Shown: one piece after another, positions 47,701-60,529 of the stretch
Position numbering within the stretch: position 1 is the first letter of the stretch
Layout of the letters: each line of letters starts with the position of its first letter
Assembly: GCF_041296385.1 (NCBI RefSeq)
Contig: NC_091013.1
Span: forward strand, 33,261,001 to 33,325,000
DNA: 64,000 nt
Reading direction: 5' to 3'
From: Aphelocoma coerulescens
Taxonomy: Eukaryota > Chordata > Aves > Passeriformes > Corvidae
Position numbers and translations under genes: made by a program
The notes under the pieces: model-generated
Seen by the model: the letters and a program-made list of their open reading frames with translations, nothing else
Databases searched by the model: none
Told to the model about the DNA's origin: nothing

Positions 47701-49512
47701 TGTGCACTACTCTCCTCCCAACCCCAGCTCAGCTGGACACACAGAACAGGAGGGGACCATCCACCTTCTCCTCTTATCTTGTCACTTCAGGACATCTCCT
47801 ACCTCACAGAGATTAAAACAACCAGATTAATCTGTCTGTATTATGAGGGCATTTACTTTATCTTCTGTCCTGAGCAGATAGTTGATATAACAAAACAACA
47901 ACAAAATACCCCAGGCTACTGAGAGATGAGAAAATTTCCCTTGCAGAGCCAGAGCATTTTTTATCTTCACTCACCAAAACCTATCTGAGCCTTTCTTCTT
48001 TATAACATAAATGTTTTAGACAAGCATGGAAAATTTCAGTCCCTGAGTTGGAAGTGTTCATAAAGACCTGCAATAAGTGTACATTATATGACACAGTGGT
48101 ATAGCAGAACTCCATGTATACTCTACTCACAGTTTTTTCTCTCCAGAGTACTAGAGTCAAAAAAAGATTGCTTCTACAATAATCTTAGACCTTTTTCATA
48201 TGGCAACACATTGTAAGGCTCTGAAACAAGCCACCCAAAACTGCACAAAAGAGAGAGAAGACCATACGGGTGTAATTTCTGTCATCTAATCTCAGAGATA
48301 GAATCATTCACACCAAATAGATTTGCAATAATCTGCTTCTGAACTGCAATCTGCTTGCAGTTCACAGCACAAAGCTCCTGAGACATTTTAGCATTTACTT
48401 ATGATAAAATGAATTGTGTCCAGAAGTAATTGACTGGATTCCATAGGGTAGGTGTTCATGTGTGTTGGCAGTGCCAGCATTTAAGCAGAGGGATGCCACA
48501 TCAAGTTCTTATCTCAGAGACCAGCATTTTTAATGAGATAGGTAATACTACAGCGTGCCAAACCAAAAGATTTGTAGAAAGGAAATGAATTCAATATAAA
48601 AAGGAAAAATTTCCACTGAGTCATATCACCAATGTTTTTCACATCCAGCAGGAAAGTTTTCAGATACCCCCTAACACCCTCAGCAGGAAATGTTGAGTAC
48701 TTTATATAGTATGGAAGCAAGAGCCCAGAGCACCTTCCTGAATGCCAGCAGTCGTGATGAGCTTGTTATGGCACAGCCAGCATGCTCCTGCAGGCAAAGC
48801 CAATGCTCAGCACAATCCCAGGGAGAGGAAGGGCCTCTTAGATAGAGAAAACCAGGCTGACAGGGCTGTGTCTGCTTTGTCAGAGCAGTGCAGACAGGCA
48901 GCAAAGCTGATGGGACTTTTTCTAATGATGTCAGCAGAGGAGGTGACATTTGTGAAGATGGAATGGGTGGCTTAATGAGAGGGGAGACTGTTGTGAGAAG
49001 GCATCTTGCATGACAAGGAAATGGTGTGACAGAAAAGCTGACAAAGAGTAAATAGGGAGTACACTGAAGAAGGAGAGGCCTGTAAATGTGAATGCTACTG
49101 TGAGGATGCAAGACATCAAAGTATCCTATTTCTGAGCATGGTTAATGTGATAAGCACAAAGGGGAAATGCCTTGGGATGGCATTTTGAAATCCTGTACTG
49201 AAATGATCCCTATCTATTGCTGACCATATGTGTTTTTATAAATCATAGTGAAGTTAAGAGGCAGTGAATGCACCTATGCTAAATGGAGAACATTGTACAA
49301 TTAAATGGGCAGGTGGTCTATCTTCGTTATTTTTGAGAATCCATCTTAAATGTAGTTGCTTCAAGTGTTTAAAACAACTGACAAATAATATTCTGACAGG
49401 TAAGTGAACTCCTAAGTGTGAAAAAATGATTGCTTTCTGCTGTGATTATTAATTTTGATCTGCATCATCCAGGGAAACTTGTCAAACTGTTACCTTTTTT
49501 TTCTCTCCTCAG
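44770..49512 (+). other. GABRG3: GABRG3 intron 8 (about 4.7 kb)
   Basis: The donor is gtaaga and the acceptor is TTTTTTTTCTCTCCTCAG, a strong site. No transposon is recognised. About 47630-47780 and 48720-48990 are GC-richer and hold frames of 97 (+) and 143 (-) codons without domains. The intron contains the micro-exon candidate at 46253-46282. Confidence 0.85.
46253..46282 (+). CDS. GABRG3: Candidate alternative micro-exon of GABRG3 (unproven)
   Basis: A T-rich tract and acceptor (CTATCTTTATTTAAG) precede an open, phase-0 segment reading LPDVSFGHVM, then a perfect donor ATG|gtaagt at 46283. A second perfect donor, GAT|gtaagt, at 46262 would leave only LPD (9 nt). Both versions keep the frame between KKKKS and NYSVLD. 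The place matches where gamma-2 has its alternatively spliced 8-residue exon and where human gamma-3 has about 20 further residues starting LLHPDSS. The similarity L..PD.S is short and could be chance: perfect GTAAGT sites are expected about once per 4 kb. Confidence 0.3.
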
Positions 49513-49791
49513 AATTATTCTGTACTTGATATGAGACCACCAACTACAGTCATTACATTGAACAATGCCATGTATTGGCAAGATTTTGAAGATGCGTGTG
49601 TCTATGAATGTCTGGATGGGAAAGACTGTCAGAGCTTTTTCTGTTGTTATGAAGAGTGTAAATCAGGCTCATGGAAGAGAGGACGGATTCACATAGACAT
49701 CTTAGAACTGGACTCTTACTCTAGGGTCTTTTTTCCTACATCCTTCCTGCTGTTTAACCTGGTCTACTGGGTTGGATACCTCTATCTTTAA
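49513..49791 (+). CDS. GABRG3: GABRG3 last exon: end of M3-M4 loop, M4 and stop
   Basis: The terminal coding exon starts in phase 0 after CTCCTCAG and encodes 92 residues before TAA at 49789-49791. It begins [20 protein letters not shown], typical of gamma-3. A Cys-rich cytoplasmic segment follows ([20 protein letters not shown] then [19 protein letters not shown]). In gamma-2 the equivalent segment is known to be palmitoylated and to bind GABARAP, so the cysteines and the SGSW..GRIHI part here are likely trafficking determinants by homology. [19 protein letters not shown] with VGYLYL at the end is M4 with the usual gamma C-terminus. There is no frameshift or premature stop. Confidence 0.97.
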   Translation, partial: NYSVLDMRPPTTVITLNNAMYWQDFEDACVYECLDGKDCQSFFCCYEECKSGSWKRGRIHIDILELDSYSRVFFPTSFLLFNLVYWVGYLYL

Positions 49792-52016
49792 ATGTTGCCT
49801 GTAGCAGTGAAGACTGCAGCGTTTTCTCACTGCAAATGGATGGTAAAAGTGCAGAAAAAGTGAAGGACACAGTCAGTTTCATCTCAAATTATAAAGACTA
49901 CATTAACCTTCACCATCACAGAGCCTGATGAAGAATTTTAATATGTAATTTCCTGAAAAAGAAAAACATGGAAGAATTCTCTCCAGACTGCTATTCATTT
50001 TAAGAAAAAGGTTCTTACAAAATTCAGCTGAATTTGTAGTGTAAGCAATGTTTATGAATAATTATTGTATATTAGAATCTCTACTATTGTCCCTTGGCAT
50101 AGAATTTATTCACAATTCAGGCAAAGATTAAATATGTAATTTTTATTTTTCATTCCCATACTTTCTTCAAAATGCTGCCATATCCCTAAGGCTCAGAGCA
50201 ATGTACACTGGCAGTAGCAAATAAGCCAAAGCAAATGAAAACACTCATTTGTATTCAAATTTGCTTGAGCTAAATCCCATAGGTTTTGGGAAACTGATGA
50301 TCTCCTTGATACAGAGTAACCACATATGTAGAAGACATATGTAGAAATGTCTCTGGTGAGATCCAAACATGGACATTACTTTCTGCAGAGGTCTGGGATT
50401 CTTGGGATTAGCCACTTACCCACATATATCGGTTTAACTTAAAGGTGAAAAGGTGGATGGAGAAGAAAGCTATTATTTTGATATAAATAAGACTTGCCTA
50501 TCTCTTGAGGCAGCTGTAGGCATAACTTCTACAGTTTTTCAAGCTTTTAACTGTGTTTTTTATGACTCATTAAACACAGGATGGTCATTGATTTCTAAAG
50601 TACTATACTTGAAGCAGGACAAGATTCCTGCTTGTTCATGTCATTGTAGCAGATCATAGTGCATAGCCCATGAGTAAAAATCACTATATAATAGCACCAG
50701 GAATATGTGACTTTCTTCAGATTTCAATTTGTTAAAAAGTGCAATCATGCGTTCTTATATTTTCCCTCAAAGTTGTTTTACAATGTTGAAAAACATGCGT
50801 GCCAAAGGACATTTTTGTTCTTTTTGTAACATTAAACACTGCAGTATTTACTCATGGTAGTTGTTCCCTGGACCTGAGGTAAAGACTGAACACCTGTGGC
50901 TTGAATAGTGCATTACAGGAACTCAATTGTGACACTTGGATTAAACACACAATAGTTGGATTAAACATGAAGTAGTTGCCACATGTAGAAAGAGGTTCTT
51001 TTCATTATTTTCCAAATTTTCCAGCTATATTTTACACTGAAAACCAATTTTGTATTTGTCAAGATTTTGACCATTCAACTCTAAAATGACCATTTTTTCA
51101 AAAACTAGTTTTACAGTATTAAACTAAAAGATGTCTTTTACAGACTGTCTACATAATTGTTATTAAGCAAACAAAACACATCCAGAATTAAATAGCAATA
51201 GCTTTTCACTACCCTTTGGATGACAAATTGTTACAAAAGATTGAAGTTAAAAGATACCTAAAACAACAATTCTATTTCTTTTCTCTTCTGGAGATAACTT
51301 TTTTTTTTTTTTTAACAATTCAAAAAGAGAGTGTCTCTTCCACACAGTATTTGATGAAAAAATGAATAGTGGACATGACTGAAAAGGAGTTCCTTTTGCA
51401 GGAAAACCCTGCAAACAATCAAAAACTAATGCAATGGTAATTCTAAGGGAACAGAAATTCTGTCATGTTCTTTGAAACATCACTGTCTGTCATTGCTGTT
51501 GCTCTGTTCTTCCACTGAGTTTGTAATTGGGAAAAAAAAAACCCTAATACAAAAGTTAATTGTAGTAATCCAGAATCTTTCTTCTGTTTTTCACTTGTCT
51601 GAAATAGCAGAAACATAGCTGGGTTTAGGTCGGGGTGGGGAATCACTTCTGTAAGGACTGACAAAATTCAAATTAGAAGCACAGAGAAGAAATATTTTGA
51701 GGCAGAATCTAAGCCTTAATTTTAGAAAAATCTGCCCAATCTGATGTCTTCTAAACCAATGATAACCTTCTGGTTTCAAAATATATGTTGAAAATTTTGC
51801 TAACTCTCATTAGCTAATTAACTGCTCCATAAACCTGTGTCCTGCACTTGGAAGTATGGATTTAATTTAAGGATGACACTGATATTTTAAGTAGTGCAAG
51901 AAGGTGATTAAATTGGAGTTGAATATCCTGATCTCTAATTATGAATTTTTCTACTCTAATAGTCACCTTCAGCCATGTTTTGCAAGAACACTAGAAATAT
52001 TCCAAGCCTAAATAAA
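49792..52016 (+). other. GABRG3: GABRG3 3' UTR and immediate downstream sequence (end not defined)
   Basis: The UTR starts after the TAA at 49789-49791. Candidate poly(A) signals are ATTAAA at 50127-50132 (UTR of about 350 nt) and a canonical AATAAA at 52011-52016 (UTR of about 2.2 kb). I cannot choose from sequence alone. No repeat or other gene is recognised within. Confidence 0.5.
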
Positions 52017-54025
52017 AGAATGGAAACAATTTTCCTTTATGGGGCTGATCCTGCAAACCCTCTGCACAATCGATTTTGGCAGTAGTATTGAGATAAATGA
52101 TGCACAATCAGGTGCCTTCCACCATTAGATGGTAGAGTGAGGTTTATTTAACAATTGCATACTGTGTGAATTTCCTGGGAAGTGGAACATTCTCTTGTTA
52201 GATGATGAGCACATGCTTTTCTTACACTTCTGCTCATGGCTGCCCATGAGCCCTGCTGAAAGCAGGCAATCCCACCAGATCCTTCTTTGGAAGACTGATT
52301 CTGCTAAGTCCATTCATATTTCCCATTTTCTGAGTGTTTTCATAAACAGAAGACAGAAGCAGATAATTCCACTTTTTCCCACTGTCCTAAATCAAGAAAG
52401 AAGCATCAGACATTACTGCCTTCTGCTCTTACAGTGAGAGCAGAGGACATATTCTACTGTGTAATTTATTCTACTCTGGGGTTATCAAAAAAAAGATTTT
52501 TATGCAAGGCAAGCAGCTGCAGGCTGGCAGGTTCCTGAATGCATTCCTCTGCTTATTCCTAGTAACTTGGCTTACTCTCACTGCTCTACTGGTCTGTGCT
52601 TTGGCAGCCACTGAAAAACCTTAGAGATCAGGGAAGATAAGCCTCCTACAATCTGAATCATTCAAAATGTCAGTATTTTAGAGACCTAGATAATGTGGTC
52701 TGCATACATCTATGTGCCATATCCTTCTGTAGGAGTAAGAATATCCTCAATAACCTTCACATATTCCTTTGCTTCTTTTGCAAATTGACAAAAGTTAACA
52801 TTTTTGTGTGCTGTCCCATGAGAAATATAAGAACTGTATTTTAGCATTTTAGAACATTTTCTTATTATATAATTTCATATTTGAGACTTGCATTTATTCA
52901 GCTACTTCTTTTTCTTATTTAGTACTTATTTTTACCATTACAAGGAAGGGAACAGAGGAAGGCAAAACCAAATGAGCAGTGAAATGAGCACATTTGGCTA
53001 TGTAAAACCTCTAAACCAAGTATCTTTACATTATGTTCCTTCCTCGTTGAAGTTGCAGAAAGGATTCTGAGGGTTTTTTAAATAATCACCTTTTTTTTCC
53101 AGGAGGATCTAAAGTCAGTCCTCTTATTCTCCCCTTCAATTAAAAGTTCTTTGACAGTGTTTTTCTTTATTGAGGGCAGCATTTTCAAGGCAACTAAGAA
53201 TGTACGAAAATACTGGTCTTCTTAATCTTCTCAGTTTTTCTGGCTCTGATGCCTAGAATATTGACAGCTCCTTCTTTTACAGCCATTCTTCCAAGAATAA
53301 GGATATAAAAACTTGTTACTCTCTCTCAGTGTCCAGCAGTAATGTGGAACTGAAGTGCACCACACACCACACAGTTTTAATATAACTTTCTAATCAAAAA
53401 GTACGGGTGTAGTTTAAAACACCTCAGGCATTTTGATAACCTTCTCTTTCTCATGTTCTCCTTAATCAACTCTCAACTGTATATTGCTATATTGTGCATA
53501 CCAATAAAAATGATAAAAACTACAAAAGCCAGAATCATCTTCACAGAGACAGTGATGAGTAGTGAAGCTCAAAGAAGAGAAAGAAATTATCTTTTATTGC
53601 TCTGCAGTTCTTATCTGTTGCAGTCCTCTTATTCAATTTAACCCACAGCTAATTCCAAATCATCCACCTGGAGGTTTGCACATTCATCAGCTGGAACAGC
53701 AGTGACACATGAGCCTTTAGCTGATAGGAAATCATTTCTGGAACTGAAGGCATCCTGCCAAATAACTCAGACAGATAGCTATCTTAAACACTTCTGCAGC
53801 TCTAATGTGTCTTGGTGTCTAGCATCTCATGTTGTTTCGTGAATTTATCACAATTGTTCTTAACTGGTCATTTCATGAAGGGAAGGCTGTTTACCTCCTT
53901 TTTATGCAAAATTTCGCCATGTATCTAATAAAATGACTCTCCTACACAACCAGACGCAAAGCAGCTCTGGAACTGCTGCCTTTGTGGGGAGGGAGACTCA
54001 GTATTTTAAGACAGACAGATTTCAC
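52017..54025. other. Probable intergenic sequence, nothing recognised
   Basis: No gene or known repeat is recognised. Frames are short (up to 80 codons) and of random appearance. Confidence 0.55.
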
Positions 54026-54155
54026 AGGATCACAGAATCAACTAGGTTGGAAAAGACTTTGGAGATCATCAAGTCCAACCTATGACCTAACACCACCTTA
54101 TCAAATAAACCATAGCACTAAGTGCCATATCCAGTCTTTTTTTAAACACCTCCAT
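54026..54155 (-). mobile_element. Short CR1 LINE 3'-end fragment, antisense
   Basis: The + strand shows the reverse complement of a CR1 end: AGGATCACAGAATCAACTAG, TTGGAAAAGACTTTGGAGAT, CATCAAGTCCAACCTATGAC, CTAACACCACCTTATCAA and CCAGTCTTTTTTTAAACACC. It fades after about 54155. The subfamily differs from the copies at 32861 and 7055, as its sequence inward of the tail is different. Confidence 0.85.
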
Positions 54156-57100
54156 GACTATTTCATTAGCCTCACCATCTGGAGGGTTGGTGTTACCTTG
54201 TAAGCTATAAAATAAAAAAAGTGTCCAGCGAAACTTGTAAAGGCTGTCCATAACAGCCTGTGCTTTTTCCATTGGCTGCTCTTTCCTGGTTTCCATGTAA
54301 TGCAGCAAGAAAAGGCAAGCCATATCTCATAAGCTTAGATGCCTATGCATTCAGATGATTTTTTTTCAAGGTATCTCTTTCTTCTTGCTCACAGTGAAAT
54401 GTTTGTGCCTCTTACTTCAGTGCCTTTATCATTTGTTAATATGAAAGGATATTCCTTAACATTAAAGACTATTTCTCATCTGAAAGTGGGACCAATGACC
54501 TTCCTGGAGTTCTTCCGGAGCATCACAGTGTGTGATGAATATTCTAAATGTCTTCAACATATAGATTGAGCATTTGTCTGCATTTTCTTTAGTTTTCTAA
54601 AGAGTCTGTAGGTTTCTTATTTCCTAAATAGCAAAAGGCTGCAGTGGAACTTCAGCAGTTTAGCAGAATCCTTCTTTCTTCACTCAGCAATTTCATTCCA
54701 CCAAGAGATAGAGAGCATAAACTCAAGGCTCATCCAGATCTCTTTCCAGAAGACTATTTAAAATAGGTAAAAACCAGACTATGGATTGGAAATGCATTTC
54801 CACAGCTGAAAGGTGAGGTTCTTTTTCCTTTAGAGGTTTTTTAGCTTTTTTTCTCAGTTAATTTTAGATCCTTCCTCCCTCCACAAGCACAAAATGAGTT
54901 CAACTTACACTTGCCTACTGAGAAAAAAGTATAGTGTCATTAGTGCTATACTATACTTGTCTGACTGCCACCTTCTTATGGTTCATCACACTCTCTTCTT
55001 AAAGGGTTCTAGTATGTACATGAAAAAATGAAGGCCTTCCTTCAAGACTCAGTGGCCTTAATAGTTTTACCTTTTTCCCTGAGATCGAGAAGGAGTTCTT
55101 TCCTCATAATTTAGGCTGCTGGTGTAGATACTAAAAACCAAAGCTATATTTTATATATAAAGTGAAATTATGTTTCAACAGAAAAAATTATCTTGGCTTG
55201 AACTGAATTGCTTCGACAAGTTAAACAGTAAAATTTTGTATGCTGAACCTTTGCTGGATAATTCAAAGAGATACGCTGTCCTACAACCCTGTCTAGCTAG
55301 GACTAAGTCCTGAATTAGGGATAAATATTGTTCTAATCATCTAGTTTACCTAGCAGATTTTTCTTTAAATGACTTCTGTCTTGACTGACTTCAAACACTT
55401 GGTTAGTTACTGCTGACATTCCTCAAGTGAGATATCCAATATCTGTGATGATGTATTGCGTTCTACAGGCTTTACTTTTTTTACTTTTCCTCTTTTGTTG
55501 TGGGTCCTCAAGACAGTGTCTGTATGCATCTGGACTCCTCAAGGGTTTTCCTAGAATATATGTGAAATTAGAGAATAAAATTCATTATGAAGTTCAGTGC
55601 CTCAGAGCTGGACACCTGAGAATTCTCTGCTTTCTACAAAAACATTCATTTTGATCTTCTAATCACTTGCTGTTTATAAAGGACAAACAGAGGACATGGT
55701 TATGTTTATTCATTTATCCAGGGGAAGGCTTTCCCAAGGATTGAACGAGGCAAAGCAGGCACTGATACACAGCCAGTAACTTGCTGGGTATTCTCTTATC
55801 TAGGCAAGGAATGGCTCTAGTCAGAGGAGACACAACAGCCTCTGGTGTCACTGAAACACCCACATGACTTCACTTGGAGGCCTAAGCCAGCCTGTGGAGA
55901 TTCTTATAGGAGAATGCAGGTGCTCCTTTTGGTGTTTAATACAGCCCTTAATACTCTCCTAATGTCTCTATAACTTCTTGCAGCAGTGCTTGGGAGACAT
56001 GAAGCTATACTGACACATTATATTCTAAAATACACAGAATGAAATATCCACAGTGAAGCTGGTGATGGCTTGTTACTGAGACTGTATTAAGATTACAAGT
56101 TTTAAAAAAAACCCCTGCTAGGTCTGAGTCAAAACTTTCCACATTAATTAAGACCATTGACAAGAAGAGGGGTTTAAGTTCAAATTAGCAATCAGGAAGA
56201 TCATTGGATGATATTCTGTAGGAGTTGATTATCCATTGTTTGGATTCAAAACTTGTGGAGAGTGGTAACTTAAGTATTTAATGTGAAATTTGTGATTTAC
56301 ATACCTAAAGTGAGGCCTAAAACAGGTAAATGCTAAAATTTCTAAATTGCACATTAATATAAAATGGGTGAAAAGAATACTGATGGCATATTTTTTAAAA
56401 ACTACTGATGAATGTGAAACAGAGCATGCTACAGAGTCCATTCCATGCTTATAGATTGCATGGAATCCTTAAAATGAAAGCAACTGTGGAACACATGGAA
56501 AGCTGGTAAAATAATTGCATTTGACAGTATTACACAGGCCATTACACCGTGGAAGTATGCCACTGCCAGACAGAGTGTTGCAAAGGAAAAAAAATAATCA
56601 GAATAAGCTGACAAAACATTTCCTCTGAACAACAATGGGAAACCTGGTGCAGAGAGATTACAGTATCACTCTCCTTATTCTCTTTTGCAGTCATTCACAA
56701 GTCCTGTGACTTTTTTGTCACTCACAATCACATGAAATACTAACCTCAAATCATGGACCAACCTGTGGCTACCACAGACCATCACCAAACCTCTCATATA
56801 ATCCTGATCTGAACTCTCAGTATACTGCTCTCAAAACACTTTTTCCCACCATGAAAACACATGCATATTTTTTTTACATGAGTGTAATTTTAGTAATCTA
56901 ATAAATACTGCCAACTGTGTGCCAAATTGAATTTTCTTATAGAACACAGAAAAAATTTTAGATTTCTAATTATCCTTCCTTCCTAAGTTTTTGTTAGGGG
57001 TGTGTGATTTCGTTGCTAGCAGTGCAGCTTGTGATGTCATAGTGAAATGAAAGTAAAATTATGTGCCCAATGTGCCTTGAATAATACAGGTAGCACTAGT

Positions 57101-58519
57101 ACCAGTATGTCATTCTAAGTTAGACAGCCATCCCAGTGATCCCCCAGACTGACCTAATCAGAAAAGTCAAACACCCATGTGCTTCATCTCCTCAAGTTCT
57201 CAGACAACGACTTTCCCTTCTTGATCACATCCATTCCAGTTTACTTTGTGTTAAGGAGTAGGGCTGTGCGTCTAGAATACTATTTATATTCGTACTTTGA
57301 TCCCAGCGTTTGTATTTCTGGATACAAATAAATACACATTATCAGAAAATGCAAGTATGGTGTGCATGTTTGGTGGTTGTATTTTCTTATAGAATTTGAG
57401 AGCTTAACAAAACAGAAATAGATTTCTGAAAAATGGCTTAAGAAAAAAGGTATAGTGTGTTACCTTTCTAATAGGGTTGGTATGGTGTTCTTGACAGGAA
57501 TTTCAAATGAGTCTTTGAAAAATATTTTCAAAAATATTTTCAACAGTGAGCATGAGCTGACTAAACTGCAAAAAATATTTGAGACTGCAGTTATCCATGG
57601 GACTAACTTAAACTGCGAAGAATATACTACAAAATTCAAAGAGAAATCAAGAAATAGGCTGTGTCTTTTTCATAAACTGCTTGAATGTAAAGACTCTGCA
57701 ATTCTAAAATTGTAATCAAATTTGGCTTCAAAACTTTCCCAACCCCAACTTTTTCAGTACTCAGTGAAATTTACTGGCAAAAATATACTCTATGTCTTTA
57801 CAATAATTATTTTTTGCCAGCCACTTACTGTTAAGTAAGACTGTCTTCTTGATTTATGCTCTTTGAATGTAATTTAATTCCCACCTCTGTACATTCATGA
57901 CCACAGAATTGTCAGTCTCAACCCACTCCAACTGTGAAATGCCTACTTCATTTTAGGATTCCACTCCACAGTAACACTAGAGCTGACAGCTGGGCCACAG
58001 ATAATGCATAAATTTCCCAGATCTCTCATGATTCCACAGATTTCCCTATCTGAGCTTGTTATATTTATACTTTCTGTATGTTCCTGGCACTAAGGCATGT
58101 TTTTCCAAAAGACATTTTATTTCACAAAAACCAATTACACACAGAACATTTAATTAAACTTTCACTAAGAAATCTCTTTTTCCTTGTTTTCACTTATCAG
58201 TTTGACATGCAATTCATGTTTTATCCCCATTTGTGTTCTGATACAACTAGTTACTAGTACTGACCTGTCTACTTAAAAATAAACACAGATTCTGTACTTC
58301 CCTAACAGCATCTGACCCTTGTTATGACAGTTAGTTAAACGCAGGAACCATGTAGATGTGGTAATACCTCACTACCCAGGACAACTGGCAAGCATAAGTG
58401 TTGCCATGACTATTTTCTTTCTAAGCATTAGTCGTTAACACTTGCCATTGTCACAGTGTGAACACAATGCCAGTTCTTCTCCCTTACAGAACTTAACCTG
58501 GAACACCAGCTATATTCTT

Positions 58520-58720
58520 GCAATTATCCAGGGAACCTGAATGTGAGTTGAGCACAGCCGTTCCAGAGGTTTAAGGTGCTCATCCTGCCAAATTCCGAGG
58601 GCTCTGATACATCTTTCAATTTAATAACATTTCCTGCCCAGGAGGCTCGAGTGTGCAATACAGTATGATGATGAATCGTGCCAATAAGCTCTGCCTTTTT
58701 ATGTCACCCTCTGTCTCACC
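58520..58720. promoter_or_regulatory. Candidate conserved non-coding element downstream of GABRG3
   Basis: Unlike the surrounding AT-rich DNA, this non-repetitive stretch keeps several CpGs (AGCCGTTCC, TTCCGAGG, GCTCGAGTG, ATCGTGCC) and balanced composition. This is a weak impression and needs alignment with other birds. Confidence 0.2.
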
Positions 58721-59466
58721 ACCACAAATCTAGTTAAGAACTGAATTACTGCTTGGCAGTTTTAGTCAAAGTAAACTCAGTTTGTGAAATGGAAAATGAG
58801 CAAAGCTGAACATCAGGGAGCTATCCAGAAAATAAGGAATAAATGGAATAGATGTTTTCCTACTGACTGATATTAGAAGACCACTGTCACTTAATAAAAA
58901 ATAGCCATAGTAAAAACCATCACATTTTAACAGTTGGTTTATGAATAGAAAGCACCTCTATTAGCTAGGCAAAGTAATTGCATATGCTAAAGTTTCACAT
59001 GCAGCAATGTGTGCCAGGATTGGGGGTTTTTTTTACTGATGCATGTTTGGGGTGTTTTGGTTGGGTTTTTTAAATTAATTTATATTCCTGTCGAGTGCAA
59101 CAGAACTGGCCTTAAAAGAAAGAATTTTTCATGTAAGCAAATTCTGGGCCAACAGGAGTTTCATTAGCCCATCCTCTAGTCTTGGGCAAGCAGTGCACAC
59201 CATAGACATACATTTTTGCATACTATAGTGGCTTTAGATTCTAGGTTGTAAGAAGATGGAATATATTTACAAAGAAATTCTTAGTCTAACAGTGTCATGG
59301 ATCATAGCAGAGCCAAAGAGATACCCACTGATAAGGTGCAGTCTTCCAGTGTCTTGCTGTTGCCAGGCAGGAGTCAAAGCTCCACCAAATAACAAAAATA
59401 AGGCAAATCAAGAAAAAAAGCAAATATTTACCCTTCCTAGGTAAGCAAAGAAATCCCTACTATTCT

Positions 59467-59478
59467 GGGGGGGGGGGG
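59467..59478 (+). repeat. Run of 12 G followed by AGGAGGG
   Basis: TCT is followed by twelve consecutive G and then AGGAGGG, a sequence able to form a G-quadruplex. Long G runs are rare and prone to length errors in assemblies. Confidence 0.85.
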
Positions 59479-60529
59479 AGGAGGGCACGGTATTTACATC
59501 TAACATCCATTTTTTCCCTCCGCATATAAATAGCACTTCTTGAGTCAGATAGGTCAGAGCACTGCTGTTAGGTACCCTCACAGCAGTGAGGGCACTGGTA
59601 CCATGGTCCTGCATGTGTAATGACCAGGAGGAAAAGCAGCACTGAGTCCTGTACAGCTTAGTGTCACCGTCACCTGAAATACATGAAAGACTGTAAAACA
59701 CACAGGAGTGGGGGCTATGACAGTTAATTCAAAAGGAATCCTCACTGAATGCAATCATGAATACATTAATTAAAGATTAGATTTTATCAGAAAATATTAG
59801 ATTTGAAGGCATTTAACTGTAGGTCAAGGCACTACAAAACCCATTAAAAATTGAATCGACAAAGTTCATATTCAGCCAAAACCTTTCCCTCTCAAACCCC
59901 AAGAGACTGTGTTTCCAGTATTTTTTACTATAAAATACTCCTGTTTTTAAGATACTCATGCACTTTCTACCAGAGAAAAGTTGGTAAATATCAGGTCAAA
60001 TGCTTTGACCATTATTTTTGATAGAAGTGTCCACTCGAAGCAATGGCAACTATAAAAGTTAAATGCAAAATTCCCATCGACTCCCCTGTTTCCCACTGTC
60101 CATGCTAGCTGAAGTGTAAATGAAAGTTGCAATGCTTCTTAATTGATTATACAGGGAATCTATTTAAGAATCAGCCAAGGACTCATAGGATTAAAATGAT
60201 CTGCATGCTGTCATTACTACTCATTGACTGTGCAATTGACAACTGAATATCTCCACATCCAGTGAACTACAAATCATGCCATGGTCCACTCCTGGCACTT
60301 CTGCTGAGGGCTAAACTGGAGTTCAATAAGAAAAAGCATAACACTCTGCAGGAGAGCAGACAAACCCACACATCAATATAGGCTGGCAATGAACCAGCAG
60401 AGCAGCACAAGGAGCCAGTGAGGAGTGCTGCTATTGCCAGGCTGAATGCAACGTAATGATGTGTTCTTATCACAGCTCACACAACTCTGTAATGGGTTAT
60501 GTTATGGCTGTGTCCCACAGATCAAAGGA

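Larger units (their letters stand above)
54156..60529. other. Probable intergenic sequence, no gene recognised
   Basis: No coding gene is recognised. An 86-codon + strand frame at 57455-57715 is rich in Lys, Asn and Phe and has no domain or homologue I know. About 58520-58720 looks like a candidate conserved element. A G12 run lies at 59467-59478. Confidence 0.5.

Noticed and set aside
48385..48450. WIP-like codons (TGG ATT CCA) as the missing gamma-3 loop exon
   Set aside because: A TAG stop follows directly and upstream stops occur in the same frame.
48680..49111. 143-codon minus-strand frame in intron 8
   Set aside because: No recognisable domain or signal; Pro, Ser and Leu richness reflects complementary purine-rich composition.
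49380..49401. Strong splice donor ACAG|gtaagt 112 bp before the last exon
   Set aside because: The upstream sequence read in the required phase hits TGA immediately (TGA CAG), so it cannot end a phase-0 coding exon.
57455..57715. 86-codon frame rich in Lys, Asn and Phe downstream of GABRG3
   Set aside because: Composition follows AT-rich DNA; no known domain or exon borders.
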